From contig RDZE01000028.1 of assembly GCA_004293905.1 (NCBI GenBank), positions 1 through 64,000 on the forward strand: 64,000 nt of DNA, written 5' to 3'. Positions within the stretch are counted from its first letter, which is position 1; the number at the start of each line of letters is the position of its first letter. Below are positions 36,290 through 43,855 of this stretch, piece by piece. The stretch comes from Cytophagales bacterium (GTDB lineage: Bacteria > Bacteroidota > Bacteroidia > Cytophagales > Microscillaceae). The notes beneath the pieces are model-generated. The model worked only from the letters and a program-made list of their open reading frames with translations, was not told the origin of the DNA and did not search any database. A program made the translations under genes and the position numbers.

Positions 36290-37075
36290 ATGGAAATAAG
36301 CAAAAACTTATCATTAGCCTTAGTTCAAACTCACTTGTATTGGCAAGACCCTACAGCAAATAGGGCAATGTTAGAAGAAAAAATTGCAACTATAAGTACA
36401 CAACCCGATGTGATAGTATTGCCCGAAATGTTCACTACTGGTTTTACAATGGAGGCAAGTAACCATGCCGAACCTATGCATCTGCACACTACCAAATGGC
36501 TACAACAGCAATCAGCACAGACCAACGCCGCCATAGTAGGAAGTTTTATTGTGGTAGAAAACCAACAATATTACAATCGATTGTTTTGGGTAACCCCCGA
36601 TGGAAAAATTGACACCTACGATAAACGGCATTTGTTCCGAATGGCAGAAGAGCATTTGAGTTATACTGCTGGACAGTCTAAAATAGTAAAAAATTGGCGA
36701 GGTTGGCGTATTTGCCCCTTGGTATGTTATGATTTAAGATTCCCCGTCTGGAGTCGTAATACCATGATGGAGTACGATGTATTAATTTATGTTGCTAATT
36801 GGCCTGCACCTCGTATCAATGCTTGGGACACATTGTTGGCGGCACGTGCCATTGAGAATTTAGCCTACAGTGTCGGTGTGAACAGAGTGGGGACAGATGG
36901 AAAAGGATTGGAATATGTAGGGCATTCGGCTGCTTATAGTTTTAAAGGTGAATCTCTTTGTTATGCTTCACAGCAGGATACTATTTTGCAAGTTGTTTTA
37001 GAGAGAGAACTTTTAGAAGAATATAGGGCTAAATTTCCTGCTTATAAAGATGCAGATGATTTTTTGATACGTTGA
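36290..37075 (+). CDS. omega-amidase-like carbon-nitrogen hydrolase (YafV/Nit2 type)
   Basis: 261 residues of the nitrilase superfamily with the Glu46 (VLPEMFTTGF), Lys112 (TYDKRHLF) and Cys146 (LVCYDLRFP) triad. The wording is that of YafV/Nit2 omega-amidases, which deaminate alpha-keto-glutaramate and similar metabolites. It lacks a signal peptide. ATG 36290 is used because a -7 promoter box lies within the upstream extension. Followed by a terminator. Confidence 0.9.
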   Translation: MEISKNLSLALVQTHLYWQDPTANRAMLEEKIATISTQPDVIVLPEMFTTGFTMEASNHAEPMHLHTTKWLQQQSAQTNAAIVGSFIVVENQQYYNRLFWVTPDGKIDTYDKRHLFRMAEEHLSYTAGQSKIVKNWRGWRICPLVCYDLRFPVWSRNTMMEYDVLIYVANWPAPRINAWDTLLAARAIENLAYSVGVNRVGTDGKGLEYVGHSAAYSFKGESLCYASQQDTILQVVLERELLEEYRAKFPAYKDADDFLIR

Positions 37076-37081
37076 TACATA

Positions 37082-37119
37082 AAAAAACCTATAAGACTTT
37101 GCAATCCTATAGGTTTTTT
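37082..37119. terminator. terminator between convergent genes
   Basis: AAAAAACCTATA (37082-37093) pairs with TATAGGTTTTTT (37108-37119). Its left arm continues as AAGA, as in the terminator after odhB. Confidence 0.8.
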
Positions 37120-37139
37120 CGAATTATATATAAAGAGTC

Positions 37140-37598
37140 TTAATCTTCTTTTATTTTACGCGTAGAGTAATTTATTTTACGCGCATCTGCTTCGCGTAAT
37201 TGAAGTTTTACGTCTGTGAGTAAGCCCATTTTCACTGCTTCGTCTACTTTGAGCGACATTGTGATAAGTGGTCTTTCGTTTTCTTTCAATTTCGAGCGTT
37301 CTTGTTGCACATATTGTGGGATACCCTCAGGAGTAGTAAATACGTCATTCACTTGAATACGTGCTTCTTTACCCATACTTCTCTTTTTGGGCTCTCCTAC
37401 ATAGATATAACTCACTAATGATTTTTGCTCGATGGTTTGCAACTGTGTAGCTTCAGGAATACGTTGTTTTACGTTGATTTCCTGCTCACGCATTTTAGTT
37501 ACCACCATAAAAAAGAACAAAAGCATGAACACAATATCAGGGAGCGAAGCTGTCGAGATAGCAGGAGTGGGTTTTTCAGATTTTTTAAAGGTTGCCAT
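37140..37598 (-). CDS. exbD: ExbD/TolR family biopolymer transport protein
   Basis: 152 residues with one N-terminal transmembrane helix preceded by STASLPDIVFMLLFFFMVVT; the Asp of LPDIVFML is the conserved proton-channel residue of ExbD/TolR. The periplasmic part is about 110 residues. It is the last of a four-gene operon (exbB, unknown membrane protein, exbD, exbD), one base after the preceding exbD gene. It would energise TonB-dependent or other trans-envelope transport; tonB is not adjacent. Confidence 0.9.
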   Translation of the reverse strand: MATFKKSEKPTPAISTASLPDIVFMLLFFFMVVTKMREQEINVKQRIPEATQLQTIEQKSLVSYIYVGEPKKRSMGKEARIQVNDVFTTPEGIPQYVQQERSKLKENERPLITMSLKVDEAVKMGLLTDVKLQLREADARKINYSTRKIKED

Positions 37599-37599
37599 G

Positions 37600-38163
37600 T
37601 TATTTTCCTATTTGTGTGGGTTCTGCTTCTGAAATATTAAGTGGATAGGCTTTGCGCGCATTGTCGTATTTCACTTTCATTGCTTTATTGGCTTTTTTAG
37701 CATCAAAAGCTAAGTATTCGTCTACGGTAATGCCCATGTGTTTGGCACGTAATTCGTGATAAGCTGCTTTGATTGCATCTAAAATCGAGATATAGGTTTT
37801 GTAGTTCGTACCTCTATCGGTTTTGAGCGATACAACTGCTTTTTCAGGATTTACAGATAAGTCAGGGTCTTTGCCATTGTTATCTATAAACCTTTTTACA
37901 GCTTCCTTTAGGTCTTTTACATTCATTCTCTTACCCTCTACCAAGAGTTGGTTTTTGAAATTTACCAATACATTGAATACATCTCTTTCTTTTACTTTCG
38001 CTTCAATTTTTTGGTCTTTTTCGCGCTTAGGGGGCAATGTAATAGTGAGCCCCTTATCGCTTGCGATGGTAGTGGTTACGAGGAAGAAGATAAGTAGCAG
38101 GAAGGCGATATCAGCCATTGAACCTGCATTTACTTCGGGTATTTTTTTCTTATCTATTGCCAT
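37600..38163 (-). CDS. exbD: ExbD/TolR family biopolymer transport protein (second copy)
   Basis: 187 residues with the motif NAGSMADIAFLLLIFFLVTT, in which the Asp of MADIAFLL is the proton-path residue. The periplasmic domain is longer than that of the other copy (about 145 residues). Paired ExbD genes of unlike sequence after exbB are common in Bacteroidota and may form a heteromeric partner. It is followed after one base by the shorter exbD. Confidence 0.9.
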   Translation of the reverse strand: MAIDKKKIPEVNAGSMADIAFLLLIFFLVTTTIASDKGLTITLPPKREKDQKIEAKVKERDVFNVLVNFKNQLLVEGKRMNVKDLKEAVKRFIDNNGKDPDLSVNPEKAVVSLKTDRGTNYKTYISILDAIKAAYHELRAKHMGITVDEYLAFDAKKANKAMKVKYDNARKAYPLNISEAEPTQIGK

Positions 38164-38188
38164 AATGGGTCAAATGAGGTTTTAACTT

Positions 38189-38629
38189 TTATCGGTTATT
38201 GAAAGAGCTAATTACCTCTGATACTACTAAAATGGCGATGCTCCCTAAGGTAAGGATATAAGACATCACTAAACCGCCTCCTAAGAGTTGGGAAAGAGAT
38301 GCATCTACGCCAAATTTTTGGTATAAGGGAGTAACTTCAGCTCCTGATGAGAAATAAGAGATGAGGGCGAGTACTAAAAGTACGCCTGCACTGATGGCGG
38401 AGCCTTGCAATCCTTTTGGGTTACTCAACATATCCATGATAACGCTGGCAATGAGGGCAATAATGGCTACAATACCTAAGCCATAGGTAAGGAAGAATCC
38501 TACATCGGTAGATGTGCCTAATTTAACAGCAGGTTCAGTGGAACTAAAGTATATCCCAAACATGATGATAGTAACCAAGATGGTGATGCCGTAGATTACT
38601 AAGTTGATAATTCTTGAAACTGTTTTCAT
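38189..38629 (-). CDS. four-helix membrane protein in exb operon
   Basis: 146 residues with about four transmembrane helices (for example INLVIYGITILVTIIMFGIYF, split by short loops). No catalytic motif is present. ATG 38629 is chosen over a TTG at 38641. Its position between exbB and exbD in the same operon suggests a role with the ExbBD motor, but this is inference from context; I do not recognise the family by sequence. Confidence 0.7.
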   Translation of the reverse strand: MKTVSRIINLVIYGITILVTIIMFGIYFSSTEPAVKLGTSTDVGFFLTYGLGIVAIIALIASVIMDMLSNPKGLQGSAISAGVLLVLALISYFSSGAEVTPLYQKFGVDASLSQLLGGGLVMSYILTLGSIAILVVSEVISSFNNR

Positions 38630-38668
38630 GAGAAAATTCAATGATTAAACAATATAAATGATTTGGGA

Positions 38669-39511
38669 TTATTTTTTGGTCATTTCGTGGTGAATCAATA
38701 CATCTATCAAAGAGATAGAAGACTCTTCCATTTGGCTTGTGATGCTGTCGATTTTATTTACTAAGTAGTTATACAATACTTGTAAGATCATCGCAACTAC
38801 AAGACCCGCTACTGTTGTAATCAAGGCTACTTTGATACCACCTGCTACAATGGTAGGGGAAATATCACCAGCTCTTTCGATTTCATCGAAGGCGAAAATC
38901 ATACCTACTACTGTACCGAAGAAACCTAACATAGGAGCTAAGGCGATGAACAATGAAATCCATACCAATCCTTTTTCTAATTTGCCCATTTCTACGGAGC
39001 CATAAGCAATCACTGATTTTTCTACTACTTCTATGCCTTCTGACATACGCATAAGCCCTTGAACGAAGATAGAGGCTACAGGACCGCGTGTGTTGCGAGC
39101 TACTTCTTTGGCTGCATCTACACCGCCCGATTGGAGTGCGCTTTCAATTTTTTCTACTAATTTTTTAGTGTTGGTAGTAGAGAGGGTCAAAGAAATGATA
39201 CGCTCTACGGCAATGGCTAAGCCGAATATCATACAAACTAAGATGGGAGCCATAAAACGCCAGTCTCCTTCAATGAATTTGTCTTTGATAACTTGGTGTG
39301 TAGAAGCATCGGCAGCGGCGGCTTTTTCGGCATCGTCGGTAGTGGCTGTTTCTTCTACTTTAGCTTCTTCAGCTTTTTGTTCTTCTTTTACAGCTTCTTT
39401 TTTTTCTGTTTTGGCTGTATCTTTTTTCTCATCTTTTTTGTCTTGTGCGATGGCGTTGATGTTTACAGATAAGCAAACTATCAGGGCGAGCAGAGCGAAT
39501 AACTTCTTCAT
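38669..39511 (-). CDS. exbB: MotA/TolQ/ExbB proton channel with a signal peptide and charged leader
   Basis: 280 residues. After a signal peptide (LFALLALIVCLSVNINAIAQ) comes a Lys/Glu/Ala-rich stretch (about 24-72) and then the ExbB core with its transmembrane helices and the APMLGFFGTVVGMIFAFDEI motif, followed by PTIVAGGIKVALITTVAGLVVA. The extra N-terminal segment is common in Bacteroidota ExbB. ATG 39511 gives the correct signal peptide. A near-consensus promoter precedes a leader of about 70 bases. First gene of the exb operon. Confidence 0.92.
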   Translation of the reverse strand: MKKLFALLALIVCLSVNINAIAQDKKDEKKDTAKTEKKEAVKEEQKAEEAKVEETATTDDAEKAAAADASTHQVIKDKFIEGDWRFMAPILVCMIFGLAIAVERIISLTLSTTNTKKLVEKIESALQSGGVDAAKEVARNTRGPVASIFVQGLMRMSEGIEVVEKSVIAYGSVEMGKLEKGLVWISLFIALAPMLGFFGTVVGMIFAFDEIERAGDISPTIVAGGIKVALITTVAGLVVAMILQVLYNYLVNKIDSITSQMEESSISLIDVLIHHEMTKK

Positions 39512-39589
39512 ACGATTTAGACTTATGTTTTGCGATTTAAGATTGTTTAAAAATTTTTGTTGATACCAAATGACTTTTAGTAATTGTCG

Positions 39590-39621
39590 CAAAGTAAAAT
39601 ATTTTTTTTTAAAAATTCAAA
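39590..39621 (-). promoter_or_regulatory. promoter of the exb operon
   Basis: Minus-strand TTTG (39618-39621) and TTACTTTG (39590-39597; one mismatch to TAnnTTTG) are separated by 20 bases. The exbB ATG is about 78 bases downstream, leaving a long untranslated leader. Confidence 0.5.
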
Positions 39622-39697
39622 AAATATTCTTTTGACTTGGCAAAAATTGTAACTATGTTTGATTTTATCAAATTTTTTTAGGTTTTTTTTTAAAAGT

Positions 39698-40822
39698 TTA
39701 TGTATTTTTCTTTTGAATGGCTGAATAATATACTTTTTCGCTTACTTCTGACCACTCTTGTATGTCTTTTTGAAATTTTTGGTAAGCAGTATAAATTTTT
39801 TGGCTGGTGCTGTCTTTCTCTACCATTTCGTTAATGGTTTCTTGTGTGCCTTTTCGGAGTACTTCCAAAACATCGTTGGGGTATTGGCGCAATTGCACGC
39901 CTTCTTCTTTTATCATTTTTTTAAGATAAAGATTATTTTTGGCTTCGAACTCGCCCAATGTCCAGATAGAGAGTCTATAGATAGCAGTTCTGATGATTTC
40001 TTGTAGGTCTTTGGGGAGTGCTTCGAGTTGTTTTTTGTTGCAAAATATTTCAAGAATGGGTCCTGGTTCGTGCCAGCCCGGATAGTAGTAGTATTTGGCT
40101 ACGTTATAGAAGCCCATCACATAATCGTGGTAAGGTCCTATCCATTCGGCGGCATCAATGACTCCTCTTTCTAAATTGGTATAGAGTTCGTTGCCGGGCG
40201 TTAATACGGCAGTGCCTCCTGCTTTAGCAAGGGCTTTTCCTCCTAAGCCGGGTATGCGCATTTTGAGCCCTTTGAGGTCTTCCGCGCTGTTGAGTTCTTT
40301 TCGAAACCAGCCGCCCATTTGTACACCAGTGTTTCCTCCGGGTATGGGCACAAGATTGAAAGGGGCATAGAGTTCTTCCCAAAGTTGTAAGCCTCCTCCG
40401 TTGATAACCCAAGCATTCATTTGTTGGGCGTTCATTCCGAAGGGTATAGCGGCAAAAAACTGTGCGGCAGCGGTTTTTCCTGCCCAATAGTACGATACAC
40501 CACTTGCGATTTGTGCTGCGCCTTGGCTTACGGCATCGAAGCATTCAAGGGCGGGAATGAGCTCACCTGCGCCATATATTTTAATTTGCATACGCCCTGC
40601 GGAGGCAGTTTCTATCCATTTTGCCATCATTTCTAAGCCTTCACCCAATACGGGGAATTTGGGAGGCCAAGTTGTTACCATGCGCCACTGGTATTGTTTA
40701 TTGAAATTGATGTTGATATTTTTGTTGGTTTCGGTACTTTGGCAACTGCTGAGTAAGGTGCTGGTGGCACTTGTACAGAGAGTGGCGGCAGCAAGTGATA
40801 AAAAGCGGCGACGGTGATTCAT
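39698..40822 (-). CDS. TRAP transporter substrate-binding lipoprotein, DctP family
   Basis: 374 residues. The N-terminus has an HRRRFLS twin-arginine-like motif and a lipobox LLSSC, so it is probably Tat-exported and lipidated. The mature domain matches the DctP family, with YQWRMVTTWPPKFPVLGEGLE at its start and LEMRIPGLGG-type (here LKGLKMRIPGLGG) and ERGVIDAAEWIGPYHDY motifs, typical of binding proteins for 2-oxo acids. No DctQ/DctM permease genes are adjacent, so it is an orphan here. A perfect promoter precedes it. Confidence 0.9.
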   Translation of the reverse strand: MNHRRRFLSLAAATLCTSATSTLLSSCQSTETNKNININFNKQYQWRMVTTWPPKFPVLGEGLEMMAKWIETASAGRMQIKIYGAGELIPALECFDAVSQGAAQIASGVSYYWAGKTAAAQFFAAIPFGMNAQQMNAWVINGGGLQLWEELYAPFNLVPIPGGNTGVQMGGWFRKELNSAEDLKGLKMRIPGLGGKALAKAGGTAVLTPGNELYTNLERGVIDAAEWIGPYHDYVMGFYNVAKYYYYPGWHEPGPILEIFCNKKQLEALPKDLQEIIRTAIYRLSIWTLGEFEAKNNLYLKKMIKEEGVQLRQYPNDVLEVLRKGTQETINEMVEKDSTSQKIYTAYQKFQKDIQEWSEVSEKVYYSAIQKKNT

Positions 40823-40859
40823 TGTTTTTGCTAAACTAAAAAAGTGAAATGTAAGGGTA

Positions 40860-40890
40860 CAAATATAGGTATAATGCGCCTTGAAACAAA
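40860..40890 (-). promoter_or_regulatory. consensus promoter of the TRAP-binding-protein gene
   Basis: Minus-strand TTTG (40887-40890) and TATATTTG (40860-40867) are separated by 19 bases, matching the Bacteroidota consensus exactly. The coding start is 38 bases downstream of the -7 box. Confidence 0.75.
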
Positions 40891-40930
40891 TTTTTCTTTG
40901 GGTTTGTATTGTATTTTCTGTATGATTGTA

Positions 40931-40938
40931 TAGATTTG
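40931..40938 (+). promoter_or_regulatory. -7 box just before the 123-residue secreted protein
   Basis: TAGATTTG fits TAnnTTTG, but the GTG start codon at 40943 follows only 4 bases later, so the message would be leaderless or nearly so if this is the promoter. Confidence 0.4.
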
Positions 40939-40942
40939 CGGC

Positions 40943-41314
40943 GTGAAAAAGTTAACAAAATTCATCTTTGCGGTATTTTTCGTTTTTGTAGGTATTCCAC
41001 TGTTATCTTCTTTCTCTTGGGCTATTCCAGAGAGTGAGAAAGTATCTGTGGGCTTTCAAATTCAGGAAAATATAGATAGGGAGATTCTGACTAGCAACCC
41101 TACTCAGAAATCTCATGTGAGTCGCCGTTTGGAGTTGTCTAAATTAAGTTCTGAAAGGCAGGTGCAACAAAAGTTGCGCTTTATGAATGCCATTATTTTC
41201 CAATTGGGCAACTTTACCCTTCAACGTTCAAAAAATTACTATTTTACCCACCTAATCGCCTCTTCCTCTGCGCGGCGTTTATTATTTATATGGCATCTTA
41301 GCCTGATTATATAG
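40943..41314 (+). CDS. small secreted protein of unknown function before the czc operon
   Basis: 123 residues with a GTG start and a good signal peptide (FIFAVFFVFVGIPLLSSFSWA). The mature part is basic and polar with no Cys, metal-binding cluster or recognised domain; the end is hydrophobic (LLFIWHLSLII). It is 144 bases upstream of the metal-efflux operon on the same strand. Small proteins commonly precede czcCBA in Bacteroidota, but this one has no visible metal ligands. Confidence that it is expressed is moderate. Confidence 0.5.
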   Translation: MKKLTKFIFAVFFVFVGIPLLSSFSWAIPESEKVSVGFQIQENIDREILTSNPTQKSHVSRRLELSKLSSERQVQQKLRFMNAIIFQLGNFTLQRSKNYYFTHLIASSSARRLLFIWHLSLII

Positions 41315-41458
41315 GATTCTCCTCTCTCCTTTTTTATTCATTCATTTATTTATTTCTTTTTATTTTAATAAACTATAACACAATGCTGATTAGGGTTTAC
41401 CTGACCTTTGCATTGCTATGTTGTTGTTTTTATTATACTTTCTTAATCTTATATCAAT

Positions 41459-42733
41459 ATGCAAAAAGTATTTTTAAAAAAACTACTTTTTAGTATAGGT
41501 GTGTTGTTGTTTTGCATAAATGTTGTCGATGCACAAGATACCTTATCTAAAAATTTACGGCTTTCTTATGAGGAAGCAAAGGCAATTTTATTGCGTGAGA
41601 ACTTAGAACTTATCGCAGCTTACTATGAAGTAAGTAAGGCTGATGCGGCACTTATTCAGGCGAAGTTATGGCGTAATCCTTATTTTGTTTGGAATCAAGA
41701 TTTGTATAGCTTGGAAAAAAATCAGTTTTTCAACTATCGCAATCAACATCTTTTACAAGTGGAGATAGTAGTACCTATTTCTGGAAAGTATATCAATAGT
41801 GTTCGTTTGGGTAAATTGGGTATAGAGCAAAATCGTTTGATTGTGTATGATATTATGCGTGCATTGCTTTATGACTTGGGGGAGCATTATTTTGAGTTAC
41901 AGGCTTTACAAGCCAAAGAAAAACTATACAAGGAAATACTGATACGGTATGAAAAACTAATAGAAAGTGCGGAGAATAAACTTCGTGTAGGAGCTATTTC
42001 GAGCAATGAGGTGGTGCGGTTAGAATCTGAGTATATTGCCGTTCAAACAGAGTCTATTCATAATCAGAATGATATTCTGACGGAAATGTCTTCTTTGCGT
42101 CAGTTGTTGAATTTGCAAGAAAGCATTGATATTGAAACTTTGAACAAGTCTTTAACAGATAGTATTCCTCTTTCTGAGATAGATTTGATTAATGATGCGT
42201 TGGAAAATCGCCCTGATTATCGGTTGAATACTTCGCAAATTAAATACGAGGAAGTGAATCTAAAATTGGAAAAAGCCAATGCGCTGCCCGATGTCAAATT
42301 TGCATACCAACCTATTGACCGTGGTAGTAATTATGTGCGCCCTTATGAAGGGTTGGTGATAGAATTCAGCTTGCCTATTTTTGACCGAAACCAAGGCAAT
42401 ATTAAATTAGCAAAAGCAAAATTAGAGCAATCAAAGGTCAATCAATTACAAAGTGCGAACCTGATTAGGAACGAAGTGAGCCAATCTTATCATCAGTTAC
42501 TTAATAGCCGTCAGGGGTTAGATAATTTCTCTTTGGCGTTTTTAGAGAAAATAGAAACGCTCAATCAAAATGCGAATCAGAACTATGAAAAAAAGAATAT
42601 CAATCTTTTAGAATTCATTGATTTACAGCGCATTTATATCGAAAATAAACTTCAGTATATCGATATCATCAATGAATATCAGAAAGCTATCAACTATCTC
42701 AATTTTACAGTAGGTAAAGAAATTTTGAACTAA
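41459..42733 (+). CDS. czcC: TolC-family outer-membrane efflux protein (CzcC-type)
   Basis: Outer-membrane channel of a tripartite metal-efflux pump. 424 residues with a signal peptide ending VDAQ and two OEP/TolC repeats, visible as long alpha-helical barrels rich in Glu, Asn and Leu (LSYEEAKAILLRENLELIAAYYE split over 30-55, and later EKKNINLLEFIDLQRIYIENK). There is no lipobox. It is followed after 13 bases by the periplasmic adaptor. Metal identity is inferred from the RND subunit. Confidence 0.88.
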   Translation: MQKVFLKKLLFSIGVLLFCINVVDAQDTLSKNLRLSYEEAKAILLRENLELIAAYYEVSKADAALIQAKLWRNPYFVWNQDLYSLEKNQFFNYRNQHLLQVEIVVPISGKYINSVRLGKLGIEQNRLIVYDIMRALLYDLGEHYFELQALQAKEKLYKEILIRYEKLIESAENKLRVGAISSNEVVRLESEYIAVQTESIHNQNDILTEMSSLRQLLNLQESIDIETLNKSLTDSIPLSEIDLINDALENRPDYRLNTSQIKYEEVNLKLEKANALPDVKFAYQPIDRGSNYVRPYEGLVIEFSLPIFDRNQGNIKLAKAKLEQSKVNQLQSANLIRNEVSQSYHQLLNSRQGLDNFSLAFLEKIETLNQNANQNYEKKNINLLEFIDLQRIYIENKLQYIDIINEYQKAINYLNFTVGKEILN

Positions 42734-42746
42734 AAAAGTTAAAAAT

Positions 42747-43835
42747 ATGCATAATATAATAAAAACATTTACATTTATTTTTATCATAGCTACTTTTATT
42801 GCTTGTGGTAAAAAAGAAGCATCAGAAAATACGGAAGCAAAATTTTGCCTCACTGATACATTGGCTAAAAAAATAGAATTGGCAGAAGTGAAAACCCAAA
42901 CAGTTGCCAATGAATTAGTATTGCAAGGCAAAGTAAGTTTTGATGAAGACGAGGTAACAAAAGTATATCCTTTGGTGGGAGGTTTTGTGAAAGAACTCTA
43001 TGCCAATTTGGGCGATTATGTTCAGAAAGGGCAGGTATTGGCTGTGATTCGAAGCCCTGAAATAGCGGGTTTTGCTAATCAAAATAAAATGGCAGAAGCA
43101 AATTTGCGTGTAGCCGAAAAAAATTATCAAATAGCGCAAGAACTTTACAAAACGGGAAGTATTTCGGAGGTAGAGTTAGTCAATGCTAAAAAAGAGTGGG
43201 AAAATGCACAAGCAGAATTGTATAGGAGTAAAGAAGTACTTAGCATGTATAATGTAGGCAATGCTTCTTTTTACAATGTCGTAGCTCCTGCATCGGGCTT
43301 TGTAGTCAGCAAAGATGTAACCTTGAACATGGAACTTCGCACAGAAGATATTAAGCCCATCTTTACGATTTCTAATTTAGATGATGTATGGGTGATAGCT
43401 AATATTTATGAATCAGACATAGCACGTGTTCGTGAAGGCTATGAGGTAGAGATAATGACAGTATCCTATCCTGATAAAATTTTCAAAGGACGGATAGACA
43501 AAATTTTCAATGTGATAGACCCAGAAAGTAAAGTACTCAAAGGGCGCGTAGTGCTTCAGAATAAAGATTTTGAATTGAAGCCTGAAATGTTTGCCAATAT
43601 CATAGTAAAATACGAAGAAAATGAGCAGAAAATAGCCATTCCCTCGAGAGCAGTCATTTTCGATAAAAACAAGTATTTTGTGATGGTTTACAAAGGCAAT
43701 TGCCAAATAGAAACCCGTGAAATCAGCATTTATAAACAAATGCCCACAACCACTTACCTTCATTCGGGGCTGAAAAATGGTGAAAAGGTAATTTCTAAAT
43801 ACCAATTATTGATTTATGATGCCCTTAATGACTAA
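42747..43835 (+). CDS. czcB: RND efflux periplasmic adaptor lipoprotein (CzcB-type)
   Basis: 362 residues. The lipobox IACG near residue 20 suggests a lipidated adaptor. It has the membrane-fusion-protein layout: a lipoyl-like beta domain (about 65-100; YPLVGGFVKELYANLGDYVQKGQVLAV in shorter pieces), an alpha hairpin (about 105-160), and beta domains with TISNLDDVWVIANIYESDIARV. No His-rich N-terminal metal-binding region, as found in some CusB proteins, is seen. It is coupled to czcC and czcA by short gaps. Confidence 0.9.
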   Translation: MHNIIKTFTFIFIIATFIACGKKEASENTEAKFCLTDTLAKKIELAEVKTQTVANELVLQGKVSFDEDEVTKVYPLVGGFVKELYANLGDYVQKGQVLAVIRSPEIAGFANQNKMAEANLRVAEKNYQIAQELYKTGSISEVELVNAKKEWENAQAELYRSKEVLSMYNVGNASFYNVVAPASGFVVSKDVTLNMELRTEDIKPIFTISNLDDVWVIANIYESDIARVREGYEVEIMTVSYPDKIFKGRIDKIFNVIDPESKVLKGRVVLQNKDFELKPEMFANIIVKYEENEQKIAIPSRAVIFDKNKYFVMVYKGNCQIETREISIYKQMPTTTYLHSGLKNGEKVISKYQLLIYDALND

Positions 43836-43855
43836 CCTTCTACTTGTTTAAAAAT

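Noticed and set aside
39658..39680. Terminator after the TRAP gene
   Set aside because: The small TTTGAT/ATCAAA hairpin has its T-run on the plus strand, the wrong side for the minus-strand gene.
40943..41314. Copper/zinc chaperone encoded before the czc operon
   Set aside because: The protein lacks Cys, His-rich or HMA motifs, so no metal-binding function can be assigned.
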